Shown here piece after piece: positions 30,565 to 39,086 of a stretch of DNA of 64,000 bases (the stretch's first letter is position 1; every line of letters starts with the position of its first letter). The DNA is from Kitasatospora purpeofusca (GTDB lineage: Bacteria > Actinomycetota > Actinomycetes > Streptomycetales > Streptomycetaceae), in the NCBI RefSeq assembly GCF_000718025.1, contig NZ_JODS01000017.1:62001-126000 (forward strand), written 5' to 3'. Below the pieces are notes generated by a model that worked only from the letters and a program-made list of their open reading frames with translations, did no database searches and was not told where the DNA came from. Made by a program: the position numbers and the translations under genes.

Positions 30565-30810
30565 ATGGACACCGTCCCCGTCCCCCCGAACCCCGACCTC
30601 ACTCCGACGCCGCCGCCCGTACCGCCTGCCCCACCGGCTCCGGCGGTGCCGCCGACACCGCCGGAGCCGGGAAAGCCGCCCGTGACGCCCGACCCGCCGG
30701 CCCCGCCCGGCCGGCCCGTCCCACCTGAGCCGGACCCGGAACCCGCCCCTGAGCCCGGCCACGGCCGACCGGACCCCGGGCGGCACAGCCCCGCCGAGCC
30801 GCCGGACTGA
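30565..30810 (+). CDS. Proline-rich small protein
   Basis: 81 residues, nearly half of them proline, with PPxPP and PEPDPEP patterns and no hydrophobic segment, so it would be an extended soluble polypeptide. CAGGAGA stands nine bases before the ATG, which supports translation. I do not recognise a family. Low-complexity, GC-driven composition means that it could also be a chance frame. Confidence 0.45.
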   Translation: MDTVPVPPNPDLTPTPPPVPPAPPAPAVPPTPPEPGKPPVTPDPPAPPGRPVPPEPDPEPAPEPGHGRPDPGRHSPAEPPD

Positions 30811-30876
30811 GGACGTGTCCCGCGGGTGGGGGCGCGGGCGGTCGAGGCGCGCGCCTCCGCGGCCGTGGTTCCCGGA

Positions 30877-32364
30877 CTATCCGCGGTCGCCGGTCGCGGC
30901 CGCCGCCGCGCGGTGGACGTGGTCGCGGGAGGCCGCGGCCTCCGCCCGGAGGGCCGGGAGGTCGACGTCCAGCAGGCGCCCGGCCCACTTGCGGACGCGG
31001 CCGGCGATCAGCACGGTGTCGATGTTGCGGGCGTCCGCGCCGAGGACGACGGTGCCGATGAAGTCGTTCAGCGGGAGGTTGTTGATCTCGTCGGCGGTGA
31101 TCATCAGGACGTCGGCCTGCTTGCCCGGGGTGAGCGTGCCGATCGTGGCGCCGAGACCGACGGTGGCGGCGCCCTGGCGGGTCGCGAAGTCCAGCACGTC
31201 GGCGGTGGTGATCCGGTCCGGCGGCCCGTCCGCGCCGCGCACGGCATCGGCGGCGCGTCCGGCACGGGCAGCGTGTACGCCACGTGCAGCGTGCACGGCA
31301 TGGACGGCGCGCATCCGCTGGATCGCGTGCAGCGCCCGCATCTGGGTGAACATGTCGTTCGCCAGCGCCACTTCGACGTCGATGCCCAGGCCCGGCCGGA
31401 CGCCCGCCGCGAGCGCCTCGTCCACCGCCGGGACGGCGTCCTCCAGACCGATCTGGGCCTCGGAGGTCGGGGCGAGCGACACCCGGGTACCGCTCGCCCC
31501 GATCGCCCGCCACGCCTCGCCGGTCAGCCCGGTGGCGTGGATCAGGGTCAGCCCGTCGCCGAGCAGTCCCTCGCGCTCCCAGTCGAGCACGGCCGCGGAG
31601 GACGCCCGGCCGAACACCGCGTCCACGCTGACGCCGACGCCCAGTTCGGCGGCGACGCGGGCCAGCCCGGGCCCGAACGCCAGTGCGGGGCCGGCGATCT
31701 CCGCCGTCGCGAGGGCCGCCAGACGGAACGTGACCAGCCCGCTGCCGCCGCCGAAACGGTCGACCAGCCGGCCGAGGTCGGCCGGCCACTGCCGGTCCCA
31801 GTCGCCGAAGTGCGGCCCCATCGCCGCGTGGATCCCGCGGATCCCGCTGTCCACCAGCGCCTGCACGGCCGCGTCGGAATGGGCGGCCGTCCGGGAGTTG
31901 TGCGAGAAGTCGAGCATTGTGGTGATGCCCGCGTCCACGGCGCCGAGGGCGGCCAGCCTGGTCCCCGTGTACATGTCCTCGGGGCGGTACACGGGCGCGT
32001 ACCGGGCCAGCGTGGCGCCCACGTAGCCCGCCAGGTCGTCGACGTCGGGGATGATCCGGCGCAACTGGCCCTGCCAGGCGTGGCGGTGGGTGTCGACGAA
32101 CCCGGGTACCAGGATCGTGCCGGAGGCGTCGACGACCACCGCGCCCGCCGCGTCGCCGCGGGCCCGCAGATCGGTGCCGACGGCGGCGACGGTGCTGCCG
32201 GCCACCAGCAGGTCACCGGTGGCCAGGGTGCCGAGGGCGGGGTCCATGGTGACGACGGTGGCGCCGGTGAACAGGATGCGCCGCCCGGGGTCGCCGTCGG
32301 TGCGGCGCAGCAGGTCGAGCAGCTCGGGCCGGGCGGTGTCGGTGGGTCGGTGGAAGGCGTGCAA
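30877..32364 (-). CDS. Amidohydrolase-family protein (TrzN/guanine-deaminase-like)
   Basis: About 495 residues. A beta-sandwich start (ILFTGATVVTMDPALGTLATGDLLV) leads to the metal ligands HxH in VDTHRHAWQGQLRR, a further His in LIHATGLTGEAW, and Asp in GLGIDVEVALANDMFTQM. The end has GTLTPGKQADVLMITAD. These fit the hydrolytic deaminase/chlorohydrolase branch of the amidohydrolases. After FTQMRALHAIQRMRA the sequence runs into an unusual repetitive stretch (VHAVHAARGVHAARAGRAAD). The start is uncertain: TTG at 32364 is the best I can see, without a clear ribosome site. It diverges from an MmyB-type regulator gene. Confidence 0.8.
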   Translation of the reverse strand: MHAFHRPTDTARPELLDLLRRTDGDPGRRILFTGATVVTMDPALGTLATGDLLVAGSTVAAVGTDLRARGDAAGAVVVDASGTILVPGFVDTHRHAWQGQLRRIIPDVDDLAGYVGATLARYAPVYRPEDMYTGTRLAALGAVDAGITTMLDFSHNSRTAAHSDAAVQALVDSGIRGIHAAMGPHFGDWDRQWPADLGRLVDRFGGGSGLVTFRLAALATAEIAGPALAFGPGLARVAAELGVGVSVDAVFGRASSAAVLDWEREGLLGDGLTLIHATGLTGEAWRAIGASGTRVSLAPTSEAQIGLEDAVPAVDEALAAGVRPGLGIDVEVALANDMFTQMRALHAIQRMRAVHAVHAARGVHAARAGRAADAVRGADGPPDRITTADVLDFATRQGAATVGLGATIGTLTPGKQADVLMITADEINNLPLNDFIGTVVLGADARNIDTVLIAGRVRKWAGRLLDVDLPALRAEAAASRDHVHRAAAAATGDRG

Positions 32365-32525
32365 CGGTGGTCCGTTCGTGAGGAGAGGCGGCGGGCGAGG
32401 GTGTCCGGGAGGCGCGTTCGGCGGGTGCCGGGGACGGCCCGCGTCCGGGGTCTCCACGCTGCCACCAGGGCCCGGCCGCCTCCAGGCCGCGCTGTTCCTG
32501 GGTGCGGCCCACCCCCGCTCGGGGC

Positions 32526-32554
32526 TTCGCACCGCCCCGGGCGGCCCGTAGCCT
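32526..32554 (+). promoter_or_regulatory. Promoter of the MmyB-type regulator (leaderless)
   Basis: TTCGCA (-35 like), 17 bases, TAGCCT (-10); the ATG begins seven bases after the -10 box, at the expected transcription start. Confidence 0.55.
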
Positions 32555-32561
32555 CGACCGC

Positions 32562-33476
32562 ATGCACACCGACGAACCCCCGCGCCCGCCCGAACACCCC
32601 GACGGACGGCGGGACGACGGCCCGCACGGTTCAGGACGGGCCGGGCAGGCCGGGCGGGCCGGGCGGCACGACAACCTCCTCGGCGAATACCTGCGGGCCC
32701 GCCGGGAACACCTCGCCCCGGACCTGGTGGGCATCCCCCGGGTCGGCCACCGGCGGGTACCCGGACTGCGCCGCGAGGAGGTCGCCGTGCTGGCGGGCGT
32801 GAGCACCGACTACTACACCCGGCTGGAACAGGGCCGCGAACGCAGCCCCTCCCCCCAGCTGTTGAACGCGGTGGCCCGCGCCCTCCGCCTCGACGAGCAC
32901 GCGGCCACGCACCTGCTCCGGCTCGCCGCCCCGCGCCTCGCTCCCCGGCCGCGCCGCCGGGCCCCCGAGCGGCCGTCACCCGCGCTGCAGCAGCTCCTGG
33001 ACAGTCTGGACACCCCCGCCGTCGTCGTCGGGCCGGCCTTCGACGTCCTCGCCCTCAACGGGCTCGCGGCCACCCTCTACACGGCCTTCGACCCGGTGGA
33101 CAACCTGGTCCGGATAACCTTCCTCGACCCGGCCGCCCGCACCTTCCACCGCGACTGGGACCGTGCCGCCCACGACGCCGTCGCCGCCCTGCGCGCCGCC
33201 GCCGGCCGTGACCCCGAGGACCGCCGCCTCATCGAGGTGGTCGGCGAACTCTCCCTGCGAAGTCCCGAGTTCGGCCGCCTGTGGGCCCGCCACGAGGTGC
33301 ACGGCAAGACCGGCGGCAGCAAGCTGCTCCACCACCCGCGGATCGGCGACCTCGACCTGCACTACGAGACGCTGACGGTCAACAGCGCCCCGGGCCAGCA
33401 GCTCGTGGTCTACCAGGCCCGGCCGGGCAGCCCGTCCGCCGAGGGCCTGCTGCTGCTCCGCGCGCTGACTCCCTGA
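32562..33476 (+). CDS. XRE-type regulator with MmyB-like ligand domain
   Basis: 304 residues. After a disordered N-terminus of about 35 residues, the helix-turn-helix (LGEYLRARREHLAPDLV, RRVPGLRREEVAVLAGVSTD, YYTRLEQGRERSPSPQLL) has the RVPGLRREEVA phrase unique to this large actinobacterial group. The C-terminal PAS-like MmyB domain follows, with FDVLALNGLAATLY, LDPAARTFHRDW and LHYETLTVNSAPGQQLVVYQA. Regulators of this type usually control a divergent dehydrogenase or hydrolase gene, here the amidohydrolase. The start fits a leaderless message. Confidence 0.92.
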   Translation: MHTDEPPRPPEHPDGRRDDGPHGSGRAGQAGRAGRHDNLLGEYLRARREHLAPDLVGIPRVGHRRVPGLRREEVAVLAGVSTDYYTRLEQGRERSPSPQLLNAVARALRLDEHAATHLLRLAAPRLAPRPRRRAPERPSPALQQLLDSLDTPAVVVGPAFDVLALNGLAATLYTAFDPVDNLVRITFLDPAARTFHRDWDRAAHDAVAALRAAAGRDPEDRRLIEVVGELSLRSPEFGRLWARHEVHGKTGGSKLLHHPRIGDLDLHYETLTVNSAPGQQLVVYQARPGSPSAEGLLLLRALTP

Positions 33477-33516
33477 CGGCCCGCAGGGCCGAACGCTCGG
33501 GCACCCGCGCCGGGCA

Positions 33517-35067
33517 TCAGGTCCGGGCATCAGGTCCGGGCGGCGTGGATCGCGCGGCGTGGATCGCGCGGCTCTTGCGGGACTTGACGGTCTGCGGGTG
33601 GAACTGGCCCAGCACCCGGTGGCGGTCGGCCGCCACGAGTTCCAGCAGCCGTGCGGCCTCGCCGTGCTGCCCGGACTCGCCCAGGTTGCAGGCGTGGTTG
33701 TGCCGGGCGGTGAGCGTGTGCGGATGGTCCGGTCCGAGGACGCGCCGGCGGTCGGCCGCCACCTGTTCCAGGAGCCGGGCCGCCTCCTCGCGGTAGCCGG
33801 CCTCACCCAGGTAGTAGGCGTGGTTGTGCCGACTGGTGAGGGTGTGCGGGTGGTCGGGCCCCAGGGCACGGTGCCGGTCGGCCGCCACCTGTTCCAGGAG
33901 CCGGGCCGCCTCCCGGTACTGCCCGGCCTCACCGAGGTTGTACGCCTGGTTGTTGCGTGCCGTGAGCGTGTCCGGGTGGGCCGCGCCCAGCAACCGGGCC
34001 CGGCCGTCGGCCACCTGCGCCAGCAGGGCGGTCGCCTCGTTGTGGCGTCCCTCCCGGCTGAGGGAGTTGGCCAGCTCGTGGGCGGTCGTCAGTTCGGCCG
34101 CGGTGGGCGGCCGGACGGCCGCGGGCGGGTACGGGGGCGGGGCCGGTGACGGGACCGGTGACGGAGGGAGGTCGAACAGGGTGGCCAGTGCGGTGGCGAC
34201 CGGGGCCGACGGGGCGACCGCCGCCCGCAGCGCCCCGGCCACGGCCAGGGCCGAGGCGGGGCGGTCCCCCGGGTCCTTGGCCAGGAGTTGCAGGACGATG
34301 CGGTCGAGCCCGGCGGGCAGGTCGGGCCGGTGGTGCCGCGGTGGCACGGGTTGCTCGTTGAGATGGGCGTTCATCGCGGCGTACACGCTGTCGCGGGAGC
34401 CGAAGGGCGTCGTGCCGGTGAGGAGTTCGTACAGCACGCAGCCGAGCGAGTAGAGGTCGGCGCGGCCGTCGGCCGGCAGCCCCTTGATCTGCTCCGGAGC
34501 CATGTACGCCGGGGTTCCGAGGCCGCCGCCGGTCGGGGTGAGCCGGGTGTGGCCGGCCATCAGGTAGGCGGCGATGCCGAAATCGAGGACGACGACGGCT
34601 TCCGTGCCGTCCGCCTGCCGGGACAGGAAGAGGTTCGCGGGCTTGATGTCCCGGTGCACGACGTCCACCGCGTGGGCGGCGGACAGCGCGCTGCAGATCT
34701 GCGCGGCCCACTCCACGGCCTGTACGGGGTACCACCGCTGACCCGCTCTCAGGGCGTCGGCGACGGACCGACCGGTGAGGAGGCTCATCACCAGGTAGGG
34801 CGTCGCCCGACCGGCCTCCCGGTGAATGCCGTAGTCGTGCACGCCGATGATGTTCGGGTGCTCCAGCTGCGCGGTGATCCGGGCCTCCCGCTCGAAGCGG
34901 GCCTGCGCTCCGTGGTCCTCCGCGCCCTCGTGCTGGGGCAGCAGGACCTTGACGGCGACGTCCCGTCGCAGCCGGGTGTCCTGGGCACGCCAGACCTCCC
35001 CCATCCCACCGGCGCCGATCGGCCCGTCGATCCGGTACCGGTCGTTGATCAGCGCACCCTGCCGCAT
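33517..35067 (-). CDS. Serine/threonine protein kinase with C-terminal TPR repeats
   Basis: 516 residues. The Hanks-type kinase domain (about 1-270) has the glycine loop IGAGGMGEVWRA, the lysine in VAVKVLL, HRDIKPANLFLS, DFGIAAYL and GTPAYMAPEQ, so all catalytic residues are present. A proline-rich linker (about 300-330) leads to four TPR-like repeats of about 42 residues with the pattern AARLLEQVAADRHRxLGPDHPHTLTxRHNHA. There is no transmembrane segment or PASTA domain, so it is probably cytosolic, with the TPRs recruiting substrate. The ATG at 35067 has GGGGGAG three bases upstream. A 14-base direct repeat overlaps the stop codon. Confidence 0.9.
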   Translation of the reverse strand: MRQGALINDRYRIDGPIGAGGMGEVWRAQDTRLRRDVAVKVLLPQHEGAEDHGAQARFEREARITAQLEHPNIIGVHDYGIHREAGRATPYLVMSLLTGRSVADALRAGQRWYPVQAVEWAAQICSALSAAHAVDVVHRDIKPANLFLSRQADGTEAVVVLDFGIAAYLMAGHTRLTPTGGGLGTPAYMAPEQIKGLPADGRADLYSLGCVLYELLTGTTPFGSRDSVYAAMNAHLNEQPVPPRHHRPDLPAGLDRIVLQLLAKDPGDRPASALAVAGALRAAVAPSAPVATALATLFDLPPSPVPSPAPPPYPPAAVRPPTAAELTTAHELANSLSREGRHNEATALLAQVADGRARLLGAAHPDTLTARNNQAYNLGEAGQYREAARLLEQVAADRHRALGPDHPHTLTSRHNHAYYLGEAGYREEAARLLEQVAADRRRVLGPDHPHTLTARHNHACNLGESGQHGEAARLLELVAADRHRVLGQFHPQTVKSRKSRAIHAARSTPPGPDART

Positions 35068-35179
35068 CCGCTCCCCCACCCCGAGTGCCGTCCGGTTCAC
35101 CGTAGTGTGCGCGGGCGGCCCCGCGCACACTCGTTCGGGGATTCCGACCACCGGCCCCGGTCGCCCGCGAGCGCGGAGG

Positions 35180-36028
35180 TCACCGGGCCGGGGACGGCTC
35201 CGCGACGGCGGGCGCCTGCTGGACCGGCCGCCGTGCGTCCGCCGCCGCCTCGCGCACGTCCGGGTGCGGGTCCTCGGCGAGGACGGCCAGCAGTTCGGCG
35301 ACCCCGGGTGTGCGCCAGTTGCGGATCGCCCACGCCAGGGACTCCCGGACCCGGTGCTCGGGATGGGCGGCGAGGTGGGCGAGTTCGGCGATCGGGCCCC
35401 GGCGGCGCCGGAGCAGCATGAACCGGTCCAGGACCGCCTCCAGCTCGGCCGGGTCGCCCGGGTCGCCGGCGGCCGCGATCCGGGCGAGCAGCACACCGGT
35501 CGGCGGCGGCGGGCCGTCCAGCGGGTGCGGGAACCGCTCGCGCAACCGCCGCGCCCCGTACCCGCCGCGCACCCGGCAGCCGAAGCAGGTGCACGGCCGG
35601 GTGCCGTGCGCGTCGGGGCAGTACCGCCAGCCCACCACCTGCGGCGCGGCGCGGACCCGGTGCACCTCCGCCCGCCCGACCGCCCTGGGCACGAACACCT
35701 CCCACCCGCGCGGGTCGTCCAGCGCCGCGATCCGCCGCACCGCCTCCGCCGCGGGGACCTCGGCCTGGGCGCTCAGGCTGCGGTCCCCGTAGGAACCGAC
35801 CAGCACCGGCTGGGTGTCGTCCAGCCGGACGTGCACGGCCACCCGCCCGCCCCGCCGGTCGAAGCGGCCCAGCTCGCGCATCCACTGGTGGGTGAGCGTG
35901 TACGACGGCAGCACCGGGAAGCAGTACACCCCGCGTGCGCCGTCCTGGCCGTGACTGGCCGCACGGATCCCGGCCCGCCGGATGCGCGGCGCGTTCGCCG
36001 CCGCTGTGAGGTGCACAAACATCGCCAT
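35180..36028 (-). CDS. Conserved protein with a Cys cluster and HEAT-like C-terminus
   Basis: 282 residues. The N-terminal 190 residues begin MAMFVHLTAAANAPRIRRAGIRA and contain GVYCFPVLPSYTLTHQW and the putative metal-binding cluster CPDAHGTRPCTCFGC. The last 90 residues (AELAHLAAHPEHRVRESLAWAIRN, GVAELLAVLAEDPHPDVREAA) are two HEAT-like repeats. Similar proteins occur across Streptomyces, without assigned activity as far as I know. The opening resembles that of some ADP-ribosyltransferase-fold proteins, but I cannot confirm this. TAACAT stands eight bases before the ATG, which suggests a leaderless message. Confidence 0.7.
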   Translation of the reverse strand: MAMFVHLTAAANAPRIRRAGIRAASHGQDGARGVYCFPVLPSYTLTHQWMRELGRFDRRGGRVAVHVRLDDTQPVLVGSYGDRSLSAQAEVPAAEAVRRIAALDDPRGWEVFVPRAVGRAEVHRVRAAPQVVGWRYCPDAHGTRPCTCFGCRVRGGYGARRLRERFPHPLDGPPPPTGVLLARIAAAGDPGDPAELEAVLDRFMLLRRRRGPIAELAHLAAHPEHRVRESLAWAIRNWRTPGVAELLAVLAEDPHPDVREAAADARRPVQQAPAVAEPSPAR

Positions 36029-36036
36029 GGCTCGGC

Positions 36037-36042
36037 ATGTTA
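36037..36042 (-). promoter_or_regulatory. -10 box of a probable leaderless promoter
   Basis: TAACAT on the minus strand, eight bases before the ATG at 36028. Confidence 0.35.
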
Positions 36043-36081
36043 GGCGATCGGCTCCGCGGAGTCCCGGGAATTACCGGGCGC

Positions 36082-36687
36082 TCAGCGGTGGTTCGGCAGA
36101 CCCTCCGCGAGCGGTGCGAACAGCAAGTGCCAGTTGCCCGGCAGATGCCGTACCGCTGCGGTCAGGTGGAAGTGCACGACCGTCCACTCGTCGGGCCGCG
36201 CCTGCCTCCCGCGCTCCCGGACAGCGTCGAGGCAGTGGTCGACGAACTCCGGATCGTCCTCGTCGAACCCGAGCCGCTCGTACGCCCGCCGCACCTCCGG
36301 TGCCTCCTCGAACCAGTCCTCCCAGCCGGTGGCCGCGCCCAGGAGGTAGAGCAGATGGCCGCCGGACTCCGGCAGGCCGCCGCGCAGGTCCGCGGAGGCG
36401 ACGACCCGGTCCGCGTCGTCGCCGGTCAGCGCCGTGCCGTCGACCGCCAGCGCCACCAGGTCCGCCCAGTAGGCCGCGTCGTGCCTGCCGGTGCGCTGCC
36501 GCATGTACTCGCTCGCGAAGGCGGCCATCGCCTTCGGATCGTCGATCAGCGGGGAGACGACCAGATCGCTGCTGTAGTCGAAGCCGAAGTAGTACCGCCG
36601 CCCGTCCAGGGTCAGCGACTCCACGCCCCCGACGTGGCCGATCCGGTCGGGCAGGGGCGGAAAGCGCTCCAGGAGGTCCTGTTCCAT
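36082..36687 (-). CDS. Hypothetical protein
   Basis: 201 residues, acidic, with no signal peptide or membrane segment. Features: LTLDGRRYYFGFDYSSDLVVSPL, FASEYMRQRTGRHDAAYWADL, and WTVVHFHLTAAVRHLPGNWHLLF. I do not recognise a family. TAGGGT lies exactly seven bases before the ATG, a convincing leaderless promoter arrangement and the main support for this start. Confidence 0.65.
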   Translation of the reverse strand: MEQDLLERFPPLPDRIGHVGGVESLTLDGRRYYFGFDYSSDLVVSPLIDDPKAMAAFASEYMRQRTGRHDAAYWADLVALAVDGTALTGDDADRVVASADLRGGLPESGGHLLYLLGAATGWEDWFEEAPEVRRAYERLGFDEDDPEFVDHCLDAVRERGRQARPDEWTVVHFHLTAAVRHLPGNWHLLFAPLAEGLPNHR

Positions 36688-36694
36688 GACGCGG

Positions 36695-36700
36695 ACCCTA
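36695..36700 (-). promoter_or_regulatory. -10 box of a probable leaderless promoter
   Basis: TAGGGT on the minus strand, seven bases before the ATG at 36687. Confidence 0.5.
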
Positions 36701-36751
36701 GCCTCCCCCACCGACACCCGACCGGCCCTGACGGCAAGGTCCCGTTCGGCA

Positions 36752-36785
36752 AGCTGCCGGTCGTCCGTGCGGACGACCGGCAGCT
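36752..36785 (-). terminator. Hairpin terminator after the I36-type gene
   Basis: A perfect 16-bp inverted repeat AGCTGCCGGTCGTCCG with only two central bases, 27 bases past the stop at 36813. Confidence 0.8.
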
Positions 36786-36812
36786 CGGCTTCGCGGCTCC
36801 GAGGGGCGCTGG

Positions 36813-37418
36813 CTAGCAGGGGCTGAGCCAGTAGACCCAGCCCCAGGGGGCGTGCCGGTCCTCGCTGTAGCCGCCGGGCGAGGTCCAGCCGACGTTGTGG
36901 TTGCGGTCGTAGAACCTGGCGTACAGCGTGGACCGCTGGTTGTTGATCCACGACCCGGTCCCGGCCCAAGTGATGTTGACCGGGTAGTTGCAGGTGAACA
37001 GGCGCAGCTCGTCGCCGGTGAAGTCCTCACCGCTGTACGCGCACACGTAGGTGTACGGGCAGCCTGCGGACAGCCCCGGGTTGCCCGCGGCAGCCAGGTC
37101 GCGGGCGCGTTCCTCCCCCGGCAGGGTGAGCAGCAGCTCGCCGCCGCCGCTCAGGGTGATCCTGTTGGCGGCCACCTGGCTCGCCCCGGGGGTCTTGGCG
37201 AGGTAGCCGTCGACCCGGTTCTGCAGGTTCTTGGCCTGGGAGCTGTCCAGTCCGAGGCTGCGGGCCTGGGCCGAGAAGCCGGCGCGAGCGGCGCCAGGGT
37301 CGGTCGCTGCGGTCGCAGCGGTCGCAGCGGGGGCGACGCACACCGCCAGGGCGGCCGCGACGGCGAAGGGTACGGCCAACAGACGCTTCTTCATGGTTCC
37401 CACGTGCAGGCGTTCCAT
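36813..37418 (-). CDS. Secreted peptidase inhibitor family I36-like protein
   Basis: 201 residues. A signal peptide (MKKRLLAVPFAVAAALAVCV, cleavage near AATAATA) and a helical propeptide-like region precede the I36-like domain. The domain has CPYTYVCAYSGEDFTGDELRLF, NNQRSTLYARFYDRNHNVGWTSPGG and a final cysteine, so at least three cysteines are placed as in Streptomyces SmpI-type inhibitors. It would inhibit extracellular metalloproteases. I chose the ATG at 37418 because AAGGAGG lies eight bases upstream; the internal MKKR is an alternative. Confidence 0.8.
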   Translation of the reverse strand: MERLHVGTMKKRLLAVPFAVAAALAVCVAPAATAATAATDPGAARAGFSAQARSLGLDSSQAKNLQNRVDGYLAKTPGASQVAANRITLSGGGELLLTLPGEERARDLAAAGNPGLSAGCPYTYVCAYSGEDFTGDELRLFTCNYPVNITWAGTGSWINNQRSTLYARFYDRNHNVGWTSPGGYSEDRHAPWGWVYWLSPC

Positions 37419-37696
37419 CGTGCAACCTCCTTGCGGGGTCCTTCGGAGCTCCATCGTGTCCGGGCGCGGTGGCTGCGGTCTTGTAGGAATGCGTGCCGCC
37501 GGTTGCCGCTCGGAGCCGTTGTGCGCCCCACCGGGCGGCCCGCGACCGCGTCATGGGTCCGTCAAGAACGCGCCTCCCGCCGTCATGGTGCCGTCAGCGC
37601 CCGCCCGGGCACCGCGGTGGGAGCGTTCCATGGACAAGGGTTCCCCGGAGGCGGGGAACACCGGGGGTCACGCGACCGAGGCGGAGGCGAGCAGCC

Positions 37697-38245
37697 ATGA
37701 CCGGCACCACCAGCGGCACCACCAGAGTGATCGTCGGACTCAGCGGGTCCCTGGGCAGCCTCGCGGCGCTCTACCGCGCCGTGGCCGAGGCCGCCCGGCG
37801 GGAGGCCGTGCTCGTCCCGGTCGCCGCCTGGTCGGCCTCGGACGGCGACCGGCGGGGACCGCGCCCGCTGTCCGAGCTGGAGCACGCCGCCCGCCGCCGC
37901 ATCGACACCGCCTTCGAGCAGGCCTTCGGCGGCTACCCGGCCGACCTGGTCGTCCACCCGCTGACGGTCCGGGGCGGCGCCGGGCCCGCGCTGGTCTCCG
38001 CCGTCACCGGACCGGACGACCGACTGGTGATCGGCACCGGCCGGCACGGCCGCCTCGGGCGGCTGCTGCCCGGTTCCGTCGTGGGCCACTGCCACGCGCA
38101 CGCGACCTGCCCGGTCGTCCCCGTCTCCCCGTCCGAGCTGCTGGAGCGGCTGGAGTTCAGTGCCCGCAGCGGCGCGCCGCTCCCCTTCGCCGTCGGCCAG
38201 CACGGCGCCGGTCACGCCCTCCCCCGGCCCGTCGGCGTGCGCTGA
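37697..38245 (+). CDS. Universal-stress-protein-like protein
   Basis: 182 residues of a single USP domain: TRVIVGLSGSLGSLAALYRAV at the N-terminus and the nucleotide-binding region VIGTGRHGRLGRLLPGSVVGHC, then HATCPVVPVSP. The G-x2-G-x9-G pattern predicts ATP binding. The last 30 residues are variable. GGAGG lies nine bases before the ATG. A hairpin follows the stop. Confidence 0.82.
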   Translation: MTGTTSGTTRVIVGLSGSLGSLAALYRAVAEAARREAVLVPVAAWSASDGDRRGPRPLSELEHAARRRIDTAFEQAFGGYPADLVVHPLTVRGGAGPALVSAVTGPDDRLVIGTGRHGRLGRLLPGSVVGHCHAHATCPVVPVSPSELLERLEFSARSGAPLPFAVGQHGAGHALPRPVGVR

Positions 38246-38253
38246 GCAGCGGG

Positions 38254-38281
38254 CCGGGGGTTCGGAAAACCGAACCCCCGG
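38254..38281. terminator. Hairpin terminator after the USP-like gene
   Basis: CCGGGGGTTCGG, AAAA loop, then its exact complement; a perfect 12-bp stem. Confidence 0.85.
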
Positions 38282-38333
38282 TTCGGGGGGCCGCACCATC
38301 GATCGGCGCGCGGCGGCCGCCCAGGATGGCGGT

Positions 38334-39086
38334 ATGAACGGAACGACACAGACCACCGGTACCGCAGCCGCCGCGAGGGCGGACGAGCTGTACCGCGAGT
38401 ACGGACGCGGCACCGCCGCGGTGCAGGCACTGCGCGGGGTGTCCGTGGCCTTCGCGCCGGGCACGTTCACCGCGGTGATGGGGCCGTCCGGCTCCGGGAA
38501 GACCACCCTGCTGCACTGCCTCGCCGGGATGGACCGGCCCACCCGGGGCACCGTCCGGTGGGGCGACACCGAGGTGTCGGGGCTGCCCGAGCGACGGTTG
38601 GCGGAGCTGCGGCGCAGCCGGGTCGGGTTCGTGTTCCAGGCCTTCAACCTGATGCCGGCCATGACGGTCGCCCAGAACGTGGAGCTGCCCGGCCGGCTGG
38701 CCGGGCAGCGGCCCGACCGGCGGCAGGTGCTGGACGCGCTGGCCCGGGTCGGCCTGGCCGGGCGCGAGCGGCACCGGCCGGGACAGCTGTCCGGCGGTCA
38801 GCAGCAGCGGGTGGCGATCGCCCGTGCCCTGGTCTCCGGCCCCGAGGTGCTGTTCGCCGACGAGCCGACCGGCGCCCTGGACCGGTCCACCGGGCACGAG
38901 GTGCTGGGCCTGCTGCGGTCCGGGGTGGACCGGGACGGCCGGACCTGCGTCATGGTGACCCACGACCCGGTGGCCGCCGGGTACGCGGACCGGGTGCTGA
39001 TGCTGGCCGACGGCCAGTTGGTCGACGAGTTGGAGCGCCCCACCGCCGCCGAGGTCGGCGAGCGCCTGAGCAGGCTGGGCGGGTGA
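38334..39086 (+). CDS. ABC transporter ATP-binding protein (MacB/LolD type)
   Basis: 250 residues: Walker A GPSGSGKTT, Q-loop VFQAFNLMPAMT, signature LSGGQQQRVAIARAL, Walker B VLFADEPTGALD and switch His in VMVTHDP. These are the hallmarks of the MacB-type exporters that act with FtsX-like permeases. It starts at an ATG with CAGGAT six bases upstream, possibly leaderless. The permease GTG overlaps its stop by four bases. Confidence 0.93.
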   Translation: MNGTTQTTGTAAAARADELYREYGRGTAAVQALRGVSVAFAPGTFTAVMGPSGSGKTTLLHCLAGMDRPTRGTVRWGDTEVSGLPERRLAELRRSRVGFVFQAFNLMPAMTVAQNVELPGRLAGQRPDRRQVLDALARVGLAGRERHRPGQLSGGQQQRVAIARALVSGPEVLFADEPTGALDRSTGHEVLGLLRSGVDRDGRTCVMVTHDPVAAGYADRVLMLADGQLVDELERPTAAEVGERLSRLGG

